Assembly: GCF_019710475.1 (NCBI RefSeq)
Contig: NZ_JAJFAX010000003.1
Coordinates: 434,001-498,000, forward strand
Source of the DNA: Glycomyces sp. TRM65418
Lineage (GTDB): Bacteria; Actinomycetota; Actinomycetes; Mycobacteriales; Micromonosporaceae
Direction of reading: 5' to 3'
DNA length: 64,000 bases
Both the position numbers and the translations under genes were made by a program. The notes under the pieces were generated by a model, which saw only the letters and a program-made list of their open reading frames with translations, had not been told where the DNA came from and did no database searches. Below, piece by piece: positions 1 through 8,189 of this stretch. The stretch's first letter is position 1. The number at the start of each line of letters is the position of its first letter.

Positions 1-1
1 C

Positions 2-310
2 GCCCGCAGGCGGCCCGCCGCCTTCCTCTTCGGCGCCGCCCTCGCCGGCTTCGCCGTCGGCAGGCTGCTCCGCGGCGGCGGCGACGCGCACAAGCAGCAC
101 AGCGAGTCCGAGCAGCACCGCGACACGGGCGGCACGCCCGAGCCGCAGGGGGACGCTCGGCCGACCGGGACCGCCGCCGTGAGCGGCACCGACCCGCGCG
201 GGGACTCCTGGCCGACCGGGCCGGCCGCCGCGGGCGGCACGCCCGACCCGCGCGTTGAATCCTGGCCGACCGGGACCGTCACGGACGGCGGAGAAGGGAC
301 CAGGCGATGA
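2..310 (+). CDS. Membrane-anchored hypothetical protein (5' end outside window)
   Basis: Only the C-terminal 102 residues are inside the window. The visible part opens with a hydrophobic glycine-zipper-like segment (AAFLFGAALAGFAVGRLLRG, about residues 6-25 of the fragment), which looks like one membrane helix. A hydrophilic Gly/Pro/Thr-rich tail follows, in which an 'SWPTG'-type unit recurs three times. The stop codon overlaps the ATG of the next gene (ATGA at 307-310), so it heads an operon with the holin-like and DUF3618 proteins. In actinobacteria that trio often includes a small unnamed membrane protein at this place. No enzymatic function can be assigned. Confidence 0.7.
   Translation, partial: ARRRPAAFLFGAALAGFAVGRLLRGGGDAHKQHSESEQHRDTGGTPEPQGDARPTGTAAVSGTDPRGDSWPTGPAAAGGTPDPRVESWPTGTVTDGGEGTRR
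159..274 (+). repeat. Three imperfect in-frame repeats in the partial first gene
   Basis: The core GGCCGACCGGG occurs at 159, 210 and 264, that is at 51 and 54 bp spacing. Both spacings are multiples of three and encode a repeated (S)WPTG(T/P) unit in the tail of the first protein. The repeats are degenerate between cores. They look like internal coding duplication, not a regulatory array. Confidence 0.55.
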
Positions 311-753
311 GAGACGACGGAGACGAGCGCTCGCGAACCGGCTCGACCACGACCGCCGGAACGCGTTCCGAGCAGGAGCACCAGTCGCTCGGGCAGTTGA
401 TCAACGAGGCCATGGGCGACGTCAGCGAGCTCATGCGCAAGGAAGTGGAGCTCGCCAAGCTGGAACTGCGCGAGGAGGCTTCGAAGGCCTCCAAGGCCGG
501 AGCCAAGCTCGGTGCCGCCGCGGCGGCCGGTTACCTCGCGCTCCTCCTCGCGTCGTTCGCCCTCGCCTGGGGCCTGGCCGAGCTGATCGGCCCCGGCTGG
601 GGGTTCCTGATCGTGGCGGTGCTGTACGCGGTCGTCGCGGTCGTGCTTTTCGTGAACGGACGCAAGCAGTTCCGGAAGATTTCCCCGATGCCTCGACAGA
701 CCGTCGAGACCTTGAAGGAGGATGCGGCATGGGCACGCGAACAGACCAAGTGA
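307..753 (+). CDS. Phage holin family (actinobacterial holin superfamily III-like) membrane protein
   Basis: 148 residues. A hydrophilic N-terminus (about 1-60) contains the family-typical stretch LGQLINEAMGDVSELMRKEV, which reads as an amphipathic membrane-associated helix. Two strong transmembrane helices follow at about 78-100 and 103-125, and the tail is basic and cytoplasmic. This is the architecture of the 'phage holin family' proteins found in many actinobacterial chromosomes. They sit with DUF3618 proteins and are probably envelope-stress factors, not phage lysis genes. The gene is coupled to both neighbours: its ATG overlaps the preceding stop, and the DUF3618 ATG lies 25 bp inside its 3' end. 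No phage genes lie nearby, so the holin label is homology only. Confidence 0.8.
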   Translation: MRDDGDERSRTGSTTTAGTRSEQEHQSLGQLINEAMGDVSELMRKEVELAKLELREEASKASKAGAKLGAAAAAGYLALLLASFALAWGLAELIGPGWGFLIVAVLYAVVAVVLFVNGRKQFRKISPMPRQTVETLKEDAAWAREQTK

Positions 754-1250
754 GACGCGAGATCGAAGACACGAGGGAGGACCTCGGCGACACGATCGAC
801 GAGATCGGCGACCGGGTCGACCCCCGCCAGGCCGTGAAACGCGGCAAGGACCGAGTGCGGCGGCGCGTCGACGACGTCAAGGAGAAGGTGATGGGGAGCG
901 CGGATCCGCACCGGGTCGAGGACCAGGTGAAGGGGAATCCGCTCGCCGCCGGACTGATCGCCTTCGGCGCCGGCGCGCTCATGGCGTCGCTGCTTCCCGC
1001 GGACCGGACCTCCCGCGAGGCCGCGCAGAAGCTGGCCGAAGGGGGCAAGCCCATGGCCGAGCGCGCCAAGGACGAGCTCAAGGAGGCCGGCCGGGAGGTC
1101 GGCGAGCACGTCTCGGAGAGCGCCAAGGCGTCGGCCCAGCACCTCCAGGAGGAGGCGAAGCAATCGGCCGACCAGGTCAAGCACGAGGCCAAGGCCTCGG
1201 GTGAGCACCTCAAGGACGAGTCGCAGCGCCGCGCGAGCGGGCAGGCATAG
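729..1250 (+). CDS. DUF3618 domain-containing protein
   Basis: 173 residues. The N-terminus (about 5-45: QVRREIEDTREDLGDTIDEI and following) is the classic DUF3618 signature, a short helical domain with alternating acidic and basic residues. A single hydrophobic helix follows at about 77-95 (NPLAAGLIAFGAGALMASLL), then a long Lys/Glu/Ala-rich helical tail likely to form a coiled coil, resembling LEA or apolipoprotein-like repeats. I start it at the ATG at 729, inside the holin gene, because the DUF3618 domain begins right there. Function is unknown. Position in the operon suggests an envelope or desiccation/nutrient-stress role. A strong terminator follows. Confidence 0.82.
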   Translation: MGTRTDQVRREIEDTREDLGDTIDEIGDRVDPRQAVKRGKDRVRRRVDDVKEKVMGSADPHRVEDQVKGNPLAAGLIAFGAGALMASLLPADRTSREAAQKLAEGGKPMAERAKDELKEAGREVGEHVSESAKASAQHLQEEAKQSADQVKHEAKASGEHLKDESQRRASGQA

Positions 1251-1317
1251 CGGTCGGACGCCACGAGCGCCAGCGCTCGGAGCGGCGACCGACCGGCCGC
1301 AGGCCGCATCGACGACA

Positions 1318-1353
1318 CGCCCCCGGGCCGATCAGAGGATCGGCCCGGGGGCG
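1318..1353. terminator. Bidirectional intrinsic terminator, 16-bp perfect stem
   Basis: CGCCCCCGGGCCGATC (1318-1333) pairs perfectly with 1338-1353 around the loop AGAG. It sits between two convergent genes, the DUF3618 operon on + and the TauE/SafE exporter on -, so it probably serves both. There is no strong U-tract, as is usual in high-GC actinobacteria. Confidence 0.85.
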
Positions 1354-1366
1354 TCGCTCGTCCCGT

Positions 1367-2137
1367 TCAGACGATCAGCAGCGCCGCGCCGGCCCCGGAG
1401 AGGACGAGGGTGGCGATCTCGAACTGCCGCTGGTCGACGCGGTGCACCACGGCCCGTCCGGCGAGCGCCCCGACGGCAACGGCCGGGACCAGTAGGAGCG
1501 CCATGAGCAGCGTGTGCCAGGTGATGAGGCCGAGGCCGACGCTGATCGGGACCTTGAACAGGTTCACCGCGAAGAAGAACCAGGCCATGGTGCCGAGGAA
1601 CCGCAGTTTCGGGAATCCCGAGAGCATCAGGTAGAGGACCATCACCGGGCCGGCCGCGTTGGCCGTCATCGTGGCCGCGCCGGCGGCGATCCCGGCCCCC
1701 GCGGCGGCGCTCTTGCGGGCCAGACCGGTCGGCGGCTTCGGCTCGGCCGGGCCTTTGCCGAACTTCGGCCGGAGCCGGGACCAGACCTGCAGCGCGAGCA
1801 TCGCCAGCAGGATCGATCCGATGAGCACCCGCATGGTCGCGTCGTCAGCGAACCACAGGGCCGCCGCGCCGCCGGCGACGCCGACCACGACCCACGGGGC
1901 CAGGCGGCCGAGGATCCGCCACTCCACGTGGCGCGAGTAGAAGCGGATCGCGAACAGGTCCCCCAGGATCAGGACCGGCAGCAGCGCCCCGGTCGACTCC
2001 TTGGCCGGAAGCATCGTCGCGAACAGCAGGATCGACAGGGACGCGGTGCCGTTGATGCCGGTCTTGGAGAAGCCGACCAGCGCCGCCGCGAGCGCGAGCG
2101 CCGCCCAGGAGATCGGATCCGAGGGAAGTTCGGTCAT
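1367..2137 (-). CDS. TSUP family transporter (TauE/SafE sulfite-exporter family)
   Basis: 256 residues with about eight hydrophobic segments in two halves, the fold of the TSUP (TauE/SafE/DUF81) family. A typical N-terminal motif, ALVGFSKTGINGTASLSILL, lies at about 20-40, and the matching second-half motif GAATMTANAAGPVMVLYLM at about 157-176. Members export or import small anions such as sulfite, sulfoacetate or organosulfonates across the cytoplasmic membrane. The substrate cannot be read from sequence. It is a single-gene unit convergent with the DUF3618 operon. Its start lies 141 bp from the divergent lldD gene, so the two share an intergenic promoter region, but no metabolic link is obvious. 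Confidence 0.85.
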   Translation of the reverse strand: MTELPSDPISWAALALAAALVGFSKTGINGTASLSILLFATMLPAKESTGALLPVLILGDLFAIRFYSRHVEWRILGRLAPWVVVGVAGGAAALWFADDATMRVLIGSILLAMLALQVWSRLRPKFGKGPAEPKPPTGLARKSAAAGAGIAAGAATMTANAAGPVMVLYLMLSGFPKLRFLGTMAWFFFAVNLFKVPISVGLGLITWHTLLMALLLVPAVAVGALAGRAVVHRVDQRQFEIATLVLSGAGAALLIV

Positions 2138-2242
2138 GAGACCGCATCCTTCACTCCGCTCCCGCCGCGGCGGAAGGCGGCCGGTGGCGATGTGCCCGGG
2201 AACGGGTCTGGCGCTGGAGGGCGGGGTGCGGTAGGCTCCGGC

Positions 2243-2281
2243 TTGACCCGATTCTGAAACGATTCAATAGGCCCGCACATG
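2243..2281 (+). promoter_or_regulatory. lldD promoter with LacI-type operator TGAAACGATTCA
   Basis: A TTGACC -35-like hexamer at 2243-2248 is followed 16 bp later by CAATAG (2265-2270). Between and over them lies TGAAACGATTCA (2255-2266), a near-palindrome of the form TGAAwCGwTTCA. The same 12-mer, on the other strand, lies just upstream of the rhamnose importer at 10724-10735. Its position between -35 and -10 fits repression. The predicted start point is only a few bases from the ATG and there is no clear Shine-Dalgarno, so the transcript may be leaderless. Confidence 0.6.
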
Positions 2282-3511
2282 ACCAAGCGACAACTCCCCC
2301 GCCCCAAGGACCTCCTCCCCTTGGTCCGCTTCAAGAAGCCCGACTTCAACGGCAAGCGCCGCCGCCTGCGCGCCGCCTTGACGATCGAGGACCTGCGGCT
2401 GATCGCCCAGCGGCGCACGCCGCGGGCGGCGTTCGACTACACCGAGGGCGCGGCCGAGGCCGAGCTGTCGCTGGCGCGGGCCCGGCAGGCGTTCCAGGAC
2501 ATCGAGTTCCACCCCGCGATCCTCCGCGACGTCGCCAAGGTGGACACCGGCTGGGAGGTCCTCGGGCGGCGCAGCGAGCTGCCGTTCGGGATCGCGCCCA
2601 CCGGGTTCACCCGGATGATGCACACCGAGGGCGAGCGGGCCGGGGCCGGGGCCGCCGCGGCGGCGGGCATCCCGTTCGCCCTGTCCACGATGGGCACCAC
2701 GCCGATCGAGGACGTGGCCGAGGTCGGCGGCCCCGAGGGGCGCCACTGGTTCCAGCTGTACATGTGGAAGGACCGCGACCGCTCGATGGCCCTGGTCGAG
2801 CGGGCCGCCGCGGCCGGGTTCGACACGCTCCTGGTCACCGTCGACGTGCCGGTGGCCGGGGCGCGCCTGCGCGACAAGCGCAACGGCTTCGCGATCCCGC
2901 CCGAGCTCACCGTCCGCACGGTGCTCGACATGGCACGGCACCCGAACTGGTGGTTCGACATGCTCACCACCGAGCCGCTCGCGTTCGCGTCGCTGAGCCG
3001 CTGGTCGGGGACCGTGGCCGAACTCCTCGACACCATGTTCGATCCCACCGTGGACTACGAGGACCTGGCCTGGATCAAGGAGCAGTGGCCCGGGAAGCTC
3101 GTCGTCAAGGGCGTCCAGACCGTCGCCGACGCCAAGCGCCTCGCGGACCTGGGCGTGGACGGCATCACCCTGTCGAACCACGGCGGCCGCCAGCTCGACC
3201 GCGCCCCCGTCCCGTTCCACCTGCTGCCCGAGGTGGTCCGCGAGGTCGGCAAGGACACCGAGGTGCACCTGGACACCGGGATCATGTCCGGCGCGGACGT
3301 CGTCGCGGCCGTCGCCCTGGGCGCGCGCTTCACGATGATCGGCCGGGCCTACCTGTACGGGCTCATGGCGGGCGGACGCGCCGGCGTGGACCGCGCGATC
3401 GCGATCCTGCGCGAGGAGGTCGTGCGGACGATGAAGCTGCTCGGCGTGGCCTCGCTCGAGGAACTCGAACCCGGGCACGTCACCCAGCTCCAGCGCCTGA
3501 CCCCGCGCTGA
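2279..3511 (+). CDS. lldD: FMN-dependent L-lactate dehydrogenase (alpha-hydroxy-acid oxidase family)
   Basis: 410 residues, the length of actinobacterial LldD2-type enzymes, including their N-terminal [12 protein letters not shown]-type leader. It oxidises L-lactate to pyruvate with FMN at the inner face of the membrane. Family hallmarks are present: Tyr54 in FDYTEGAAE, the FMN site AAFDYTEGA...GIAPTGF, and the catalytic His in SNHGGRQLD near residue 300. HLDTGIMSG and [15 protein letters not shown] follow as the FMN-phosphate loops. A LacI-type operator shared with the rhamnose importer covers its promoter. Because bacterial L-rhamnose breakdown yields L-lactaldehyde and then L-lactate, I infer that it is the terminal step of rhamnose use. 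Lactate monooxygenase or another 2-hydroxyacid oxidase activity cannot be excluded. Confidence 0.87.
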   Translation: MTKRQLPRPKDLLPLVRFKKPDFNGKRRRLRAALTIEDLRLIAQRRTPRAAFDYTEGAAEAELSLARARQAFQDIEFHPAILRDVAKVDTGWEVLGRRSELPFGIAPTGFTRMMHTEGERAGAGAAAAAGIPFALSTMGTTPIEDVAEVGGPEGRHWFQLYMWKDRDRSMALVERAAAAGFDTLLVTVDVPVAGARLRDKRNGFAIPPELTVRTVLDMARHPNWWFDMLTTEPLAFASLSRWSGTVAELLDTMFDPTVDYEDLAWIKEQWPGKLVVKGVQTVADAKRLADLGVDGITLSNHGGRQLDRAPVPFHLLPEVVREVGKDTEVHLDTGIMSGADVVAAVALGARFTMIGRAYLYGLMAGGRAGVDRAIAILREEVVRTMKLLGVASLEELEPGHVTQLQRLTPR

Positions 3512-3674
3512 CCGGTCCGGCCCGGGACGGCTCCTCGACCGCCCTCGCTCATCCGCAAGCGTCCTTCGCCTTCCTGAACCCGGCGCTCCTCCGGTATGCT
3601 CAGCTGGCCCCGGCGTCGCGCGGCCCGCCCGCGTGCCGGAAGGCGACTCCGGCAACCGCTGCGAAGGGAGAGGT

Positions 3675-4697
3675 GTGAGCCAGACTGACGCAGCCGCGCG
3701 CCGCCGCAAGCCGCCGGCGACGATCTACGACATCGCGCGCATGACCGGGGTGAGCCCCTCGACCGTGTCGCGGGCGCTGAACAAGCCCGGCCGGCTGAGC
3801 GAGAAGACCGAACAGCGCATCCGCAAGGCCGCCGAAGAGCTCGGCTACCGGATCAACCCGATGGCGCGGGCCCTGCCGACCGGCAAGACCGGCACCCTGG
3901 CCCTCCTGGTCTCCGACATCACCAACCCGGTGTACTTCGACCTCGTGCGCGGCGCGGAACGCGTGGCCTCCGAGACCGGGTCCACCTTGGTCTTCGCCGA
4001 TTCGCAGGAATCGCCCGAGCTCGAACGCGCCACCGCCGAACGGCTCCAGACCTCGGTGGACGGCCTGCTCCTGGTCGGGTCGCGGCTGGAGGACGGCGCC
4101 ATCGAGGAACTGTCCTTCATGAAGCCGCTCGTCATCGTGAACCGCCTGGTGACGGGCATCCCGGCCGTGATCCCCGACGTGCTGCCCGGCATGACGGCCG
4201 CGCTCGAGCGGTTGCGCGACGCCGGCCACCGGCGGGTCGCCTATCTCGCCGGACCCGAGGCCTCGTGGATGAACCGCCTGCGACGGCAGACGCTGTTCGA
4301 CCTCGCCGAGGCGTGGGGCCTGTCCGCGGTCGAGCTCAAGACGGCCGCCCCGACCCGCGAAGGCGGCGCCGCGGCATACCGGCACGTCATGGACGCCGAC
4401 GTCACCGCCGTCATGGCCTACAACGACCTTGTCGCCCTCGGGCTGCTGCGCGAATGCCGCGACCACGGGGTCGACGTGCCCGGCCGGCTCAGCATCGTCG
4501 GCTTCGACGACATCTTCGGCGCGGACCTCCCCACGCCGGCCCTGAGCACCATCAGGAGCCCGTTCGCGACCATCGGCGAGATGGCGATCCGGCGGCTCCT
4601 CGTCGAGATCGACGGCGGCCCCGCGCAAGAGGAGCCGGTCCTGCCGACCGAGTTCGTCAGCCGCGAATCGGTGGCCCCTCCGGCCGAAGTCGATTGA
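3675..4697 (+). CDS. LacI family transcriptional repressor, probable rhamnose regulator
   Basis: 340 residues. An N-terminal LacI helix-turn-helix lies at about 16-37 (TIYDIARMTGVSPSTVSRAL), followed by the hinge helix and a periplasmic-binding-protein-like sensor domain. The sensor shows typical ...LALLVSDITNPVYFDLVRG and AVMAYNDLVALGLL stretches. I use the GTG at 3675, preceded by AAGGGAGAGG at 3664-3673, because the HTH begins 15 residues later; an upstream ATG at 3633 has no ribosome site. The gene lies between lldD and the rhamnose transporter operon, the two units carrying the TGAAwCGwTTCA operator. It is therefore the best candidate for binding that site, with rhamnose or a derivative as inducer (inference). 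Its own upstream region lacks the motif. Confidence 0.82.
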   Translation: MSQTDAAARRRKPPATIYDIARMTGVSPSTVSRALNKPGRLSEKTEQRIRKAAEELGYRINPMARALPTGKTGTLALLVSDITNPVYFDLVRGAERVASETGSTLVFADSQESPELERATAERLQTSVDGLLLVGSRLEDGAIEELSFMKPLVIVNRLVTGIPAVIPDVLPGMTAALERLRDAGHRRVAYLAGPEASWMNRLRRQTLFDLAEAWGLSAVELKTAAPTREGGAAAYRHVMDADVTAVMAYNDLVALGLLRECRDHGVDVPGRLSIVGFDDIFGADLPTPALSTIRSPFATIGEMAIRRLLVEIDGGPAQEEPVLPTEFVSRESVAPPAEVD

Positions 4698-4753
4698 CAT
4701 CGCCGCGCGGTTAGACCAGCGTTGTCGGGCATCACCCCCCTTTGGAGGAGCCG

Positions 4754-6055
4754 ATGCCCCCGCTCGACCGCGCCCGCACCGACCCGTACCGGCTCTACCT
4801 CGCCATGCGGGTCGGCCTGTCGTTCATGGTCGGCATGGCGTTCACGACCTCGGTGGTCTACCGGATCGAGGAGGGAGGCCTGGACCCGTTCCAGCTGCTG
4901 ATGATCGGCACCGTCCTCGAGGCGACCTACCTCCTGTTCCAGCTCCCCACCGGCTTCCTGGCCGACCTGGTGAGCCGGCGCGCCTGCGTGGTGGCCGGCT
5001 TCGGGGTGTACGCGGGCGGCCTCCTCTGGCAGGGCCTCACCTCCGAGTTCTGGGTCCACCTGGCGGCGCAGGTGCTGCTCGCGCTCGGCGCGGCGCTGTG
5101 GAGCGGGGCGCTGGAGTCGTGGGTCGCCGACGAGACCCGCAGGGCCGAGATGACCCCGGTGTACCTGCGGGCCACGCAGCTCGGTTTCATCGGCGGCATC
5201 ACCGGCAGCCTGCTGAGCGGCGTGCTCGCGAGCGTCGCGCTCAATCTGCCGATGCTCGTCGGCGGGGCCCTGATGGCGCTCGGCACGGTCGCGCTCGCGC
5301 TCATGATGCCCGAGCGGCACTTCCAGCGTCCTGCCAAGGACGGCCGCGTCACGACCGTCCTCCGGCAGGCCCGCACCGAGGCCGGTGTGCAGGTGCGCGC
5401 CTCGCGCCGCGCCGCGCGCGTCGTCCCCGGGCTCGTGCTGCTGCTGGGGATGACCTTCGCGTTCGGGCTGTGGAGCGAGAGCTACGACCGGCTCTCGGGG
5501 GCGTTCCTGCTGGAGGAGATCGGCTTCCCCGAGACGTTCGGGCTCGAACCGGCCATGTGGTTCGCGCTGATCTCCTGCGTGGTGGCGCTGGCCGGGATCG
5601 GGCTCACCGAATGGGCCGGCCGGCGCACCGCCAGGCTCGGGTCGGGCGGCATCATCGGCATGCTGGCGGGATTCACCGTGGTGTCCCTGGTCGGCGTGAT
5701 CGGCTACAGCCTCTCCGGCGCGTTCTGGGTCGCGATCGGGTTCCTGCTGCTGCTCTCGGCCGCGCGGCCGCTGTACGAGCCGCTGGTCAACGGCTGGCTG
5801 GTGGTCCGGGTCGAGCCGAAGGTGCGGGCGACCGCGCTCTCGGCCCGGGACATGTTCGACAGCGGAGGCCAGATCGTCGGCGGCCCGGTCATCGGCGCGG
5901 TCGGCAGCGCCTTCTCCCTCCGGGCGGCGCTGCTGACCGGCGCGGCCGTGCTCGTGCCCGCGATCCTGTTCCTGTTCGGCATGGAGCGCAAGGCGAAGAC
6001 CGCCGACCGAGACGAGCCGAGGAACGAACCGATCACGGCCGGCGACCGCGGCTAG
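4754..6055 (+). CDS. MFS transporter
   Basis: 433 residues with about 12 hydrophobic segments. The MFS A-like loop after helix 2, FLADLVSRRACVVAGFG (about 70-86), is clear, as is a long central loop after helix 6. I start at the ATG at 4754 after GGAGGAG (4744-4750); a TTG at 4742 would be inside that ribosome site. It lies about 55 bp after the LacI gene on the same strand, so it could be part of that unit. Substrate is unknown; drug efflux or sugar/organic-acid transport are both possible. The stop codon region is built into the arm and loop of the following terminator. Confidence 0.82.
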   Translation: MPPLDRARTDPYRLYLAMRVGLSFMVGMAFTTSVVYRIEEGGLDPFQLLMIGTVLEATYLLFQLPTGFLADLVSRRACVVAGFGVYAGGLLWQGLTSEFWVHLAAQVLLALGAALWSGALESWVADETRRAEMTPVYLRATQLGFIGGITGSLLSGVLASVALNLPMLVGGALMALGTVALALMMPERHFQRPAKDGRVTTVLRQARTEAGVQVRASRRAARVVPGLVLLLGMTFAFGLWSESYDRLSGAFLLEEIGFPETFGLEPAMWFALISCVVALAGIGLTEWAGRRTARLGSGGIIGMLAGFTVVSLVGVIGYSLSGAFWVAIGFLLLLSAARPLYEPLVNGWLVVRVEPKVRATALSARDMFDSGGQIVGGPVIGAVGSAFSLRAALLTGAAVLVPAILFLFGMERKAKTADRDEPRNEPITAGDRG

Positions 6056-6071
6056 TGCCGCGGTCGCCGGC
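6038..6071. terminator. Bidirectional terminator, 15-bp perfect stem spanning the MFS stop codon
   Basis: GCCGGCGACCGCGGC (6038-6052) pairs perfectly with 6057-6071 around the loop TAGT, which contains the TAG stop of the MFS gene. The rhamnose-binding-protein gene ends only 10 bp away on the other strand, so the hairpin can end both converging transcripts. Confidence 0.85.
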
Positions 6072-6080
6072 CGCGGGCGG

Positions 6081-7154
6081 TCAGAAGTCGAAGTCGTCGA
6101 TGTTCTCGGCGTTGAAGCGGGTCGGCGGGCCGAGGGTGACCACGCCGTCGGCGCCCACGGTGTACTCGCCGAGGTCGCCCGCGGTGAAGACCTCGCCTTC
6201 GGCGCCGGTGATGATGCCCGACGCGGCGGCGGCCCCGGTGTAGGCGGCGAGCTCGCCGAGGGCGGTGGGGTCCCAGAGCGCGAACTCGGTGACGGTGCCG
6301 TCCTTCACGAACTCCCGCATCTGGTTCGGCGTGCCCAGGCCCGTGAGCGCCACCTGGCCCTGGTACTCGGAGCCCGAGAGGTACCGCGCGGCGGCGGCGA
6401 TGCCCACGGTGGTGGGCGAGACGATGGCGCGCAGGTCCGGGTGGGCCTGCAGGAGGCCCTGCGTCTCGGAGAAGGACTTCTCGTCCTCGTCGTCGCCGTA
6501 GACCACCTCGACCAGCTCCATGTCCGCATAGGACGGGTTGGACTCCAGTTCGGCCCGCATCACGTCGATCCAGGCGTTCTGGTTGGTGGCGTTGGCCGTC
6601 GCCGAGAGCACCGCGATCTCGCCGGTGCCGTCGATCTGCTCGGCGGTCATCTCCAGCAGCGCCAGGCCGACCTCGGCGCTGTCGACCTGGCTGACGAACA
6701 GGTCCCGGCAGGCCGGGTCCACGTCCGAGTCGAAGGTGACGACGACGGACCCGCCGCTGCGGGCCTGGTCGAGCGAGGAGCACAGGGCGTTGGGGTCGTT
6801 GGCGGACAGGAGGATCACGTCCGTGGCCTGCTGGCTCAGCGTGTCGATGTAGCTGACCTGGGAGGAGGCCGAGGCGTCGGAGGGGCCGGTGAACTCGTAC
6901 TCCCCTCCGAGCTCGGCGGCCACCGTTTCGGCCCCGGTGCTGGAGGCCTCGAAGTAGGGGTTGTTCACCTGCTTCGGGAGCATCGCGAACGACAGGCCGG
7001 TCCGGTACTCGGCGTCGGGGTTCGCGGTGCCGCCGGTGCCGGTGGGCCCGTCGCCTTCGTCGTCGCCTCGGGTGGTGCCGCCGCAGGCGCTCGCGGCGAT
7101 GAGGACACCGGCGAGGAGCGAGGCGGTGATGGAGAGCAGTCGCTTGCGGGACAT
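6081..7154 (-). CDS. rhaS: Rhamnose ABC transporter substrate-binding lipoprotein
   Basis: 357 residues. The N-terminal lipoprotein signal has hydrophobic residues 6-20 and a lipobox ending at Cys24 (AASAC). The mature part is a type I periplasmic binding protein (sugar class) with the RhaS-typical stretch LPKQVNNPYFEASSTG, then ASASSQVSYID and LSANDPNALCSSL. It captures L-rhamnose outside the membrane for the permeases encoded just upstream. It is the last gene of the minus-strand operon rhaT-rhaP-rhaQ-rhaS, 12 bp after the preceding stop, and a perfect hairpin terminator follows. The closely related autoinducer-2 binding proteins (LsrB) are the main alternative, but the motifs fit RhaS better. 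Confidence 0.85.
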   Translation of the reverse strand: MSRKRLLSITASLLAGVLIAASACGGTTRGDDEGDGPTGTGGTANPDAEYRTGLSFAMLPKQVNNPYFEASSTGAETVAAELGGEYEFTGPSDASASSQVSYIDTLSQQATDVILLSANDPNALCSSLDQARSGGSVVVTFDSDVDPACRDLFVSQVDSAEVGLALLEMTAEQIDGTGEIAVLSATANATNQNAWIDVMRAELESNPSYADMELVEVVYGDDEDEKSFSETQGLLQAHPDLRAIVSPTTVGIAAAARYLSGSEYQGQVALTGLGTPNQMREFVKDGTVTEFALWDPTALGELAAYTGAAAASGIITGAEGEVFTAGDLGEYTVGADGVVTLGPPTRFNAENIDDFDF

Positions 7155-7166
7155 CGGGTTTCCTTC

Positions 7167-8189
7167 CTAGAGGGATGCGGCGGCACGGCGCCGTCGGGAC
7201 CGCAGGGCGTCGCCCGCGGCGGTGAGGAGGTTCGGGGCCAGGACCGCGGCGATGAGGAGCGCGCCGGTGACGACGGTGAGCGTCTCGGTCGAGACGTGCG
7301 CGAGGCGCAGCGCGTTCTGGAGCGCGGTCAGCAGGACCACGGCGGCGAGGACGCCCGGCAGGCGGCCTTTGCCGCCGAAGATCGAGACGCCGCCGAGCAG
7401 GACCACCGCCACGACGGTGAGTTCGAGGCCGTACGCGTTGTCGGCGCGGGCCGAGGAGTAGCGCAGGGTCCAGAAGACGCCGACGAGTCCGGCCATCGCC
7501 CCGGAGGCGACGTACAGCCAGCACTTCAAGCGCCCCACCGCGATCCCCGAGTAGGCGGCGGCCACCGGGTTGGCCCCGGCCGCGTAGACGGCGCGGCCGA
7601 TCGGAGTGCAGTGCAGGACGAGCCCGACGACCAGCGCCAGCGCGATCAGCGGGACGACGATGTTGGGGACGCCCGTGTCGCCGATCGTGCCGAGGGTCCA
7701 GCCGGTGAAGTCGCGCGGCCAGTCGGCGACGGCCGTGTCGCCGAGGACGACGTACGCGAGCCCTCGGTAGAGGGCGAGGGTGCCGATGGTGACGGCGAGG
7801 GACGGGAGGCCGAAGCCGGTGATGAAGAGGCCGTTGACCGCGCCGAGGAGGGCCCCGAGGAGCACGGTGAGCGGCATGATCGTCTCCAGGGCGATGCCGT
7901 GGTTCCACATCCAGCCCATGGCGGCCCCGGTGAGTCCGACGGTGCTGGCGACGGAGAGGTCGATCTCGCCGGTGGCGACGATGAGGGTCATGACGAGGGC
8001 GAGCAGGAGGACGGGGGCGAGGTCGACGATGATGTGCCCGGCGTTGCGGGCGGTTCCGAAGTGCTCGACGGTCGACGCGGCGACGACGAGGAAGAGCGCG
8101 GTGGCGGCGATGATCACCGCGTCCCAGGAGGCGAAGCGCCGCAGGGCGCTCCACAATGGCGCTGCATCGGCCGGTGCTCTATCCGACAT
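7167..8189 (-). CDS. rhaQ: Rhamnose ABC transporter permease (second)
   Basis: 340 residues of the BPD_transp_2 family (ribose/rhamnose/AI-2 permeases), with eight to ten hydrophobic helices. The family-typical ATGEIDLSVASTVGLTGA lies at about 92-110, and the cytoplasmic loop NPVAAAYSGIAVGRLKCWLY, which contacts the ATPase, at about 209-228. A conserved LLGGVSIFGGKG stretch follows later. A basic tail RSRRRRAAASL ends the protein. Its start overlaps the end of the preceding permease by 11 bp, showing translational coupling. It forms the membrane channel as a heterodimer with the other permease. Confidence 0.85.
   Translation of the reverse strand: MSDRAPADAAPLWSALRRFASWDAVIIAATALFLVVAASTVEHFGTARNAGHIIVDLAPVLLLALVMTLIVATGEIDLSVASTVGLTGAAMGWMWNHGIALETIMPLTVLLGALLGAVNGLFITGFGLPSLAVTIGTLALYRGLAYVVLGDTAVADWPRDFTGWTLGTIGDTGVPNIVVPLIALALVVGLVLHCTPIGRAVYAAGANPVAAAYSGIAVGRLKCWLYVASGAMAGLVGVFWTLRYSSARADNAYGLELTVVAVVLLGGVSIFGGKGRLPGVLAAVVLLTALQNALRLAHVSTETLTVVTGALLIAAVLAPNLLTAAGDALRSRRRRAAASL

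Noticed and set aside
159-274. CRISPR-like or regulatory repeat array at the window start
   Set aside because: The repeats are in-frame multiples of three within a coding sequence and too degenerate for CRISPR.
307-753. Prophage remnant suggested by the holin homology
   Set aside because: No capsid, tail, integrase or lysin genes are visible. This family is common in actinobacterial chromosomes beside DUF3618.
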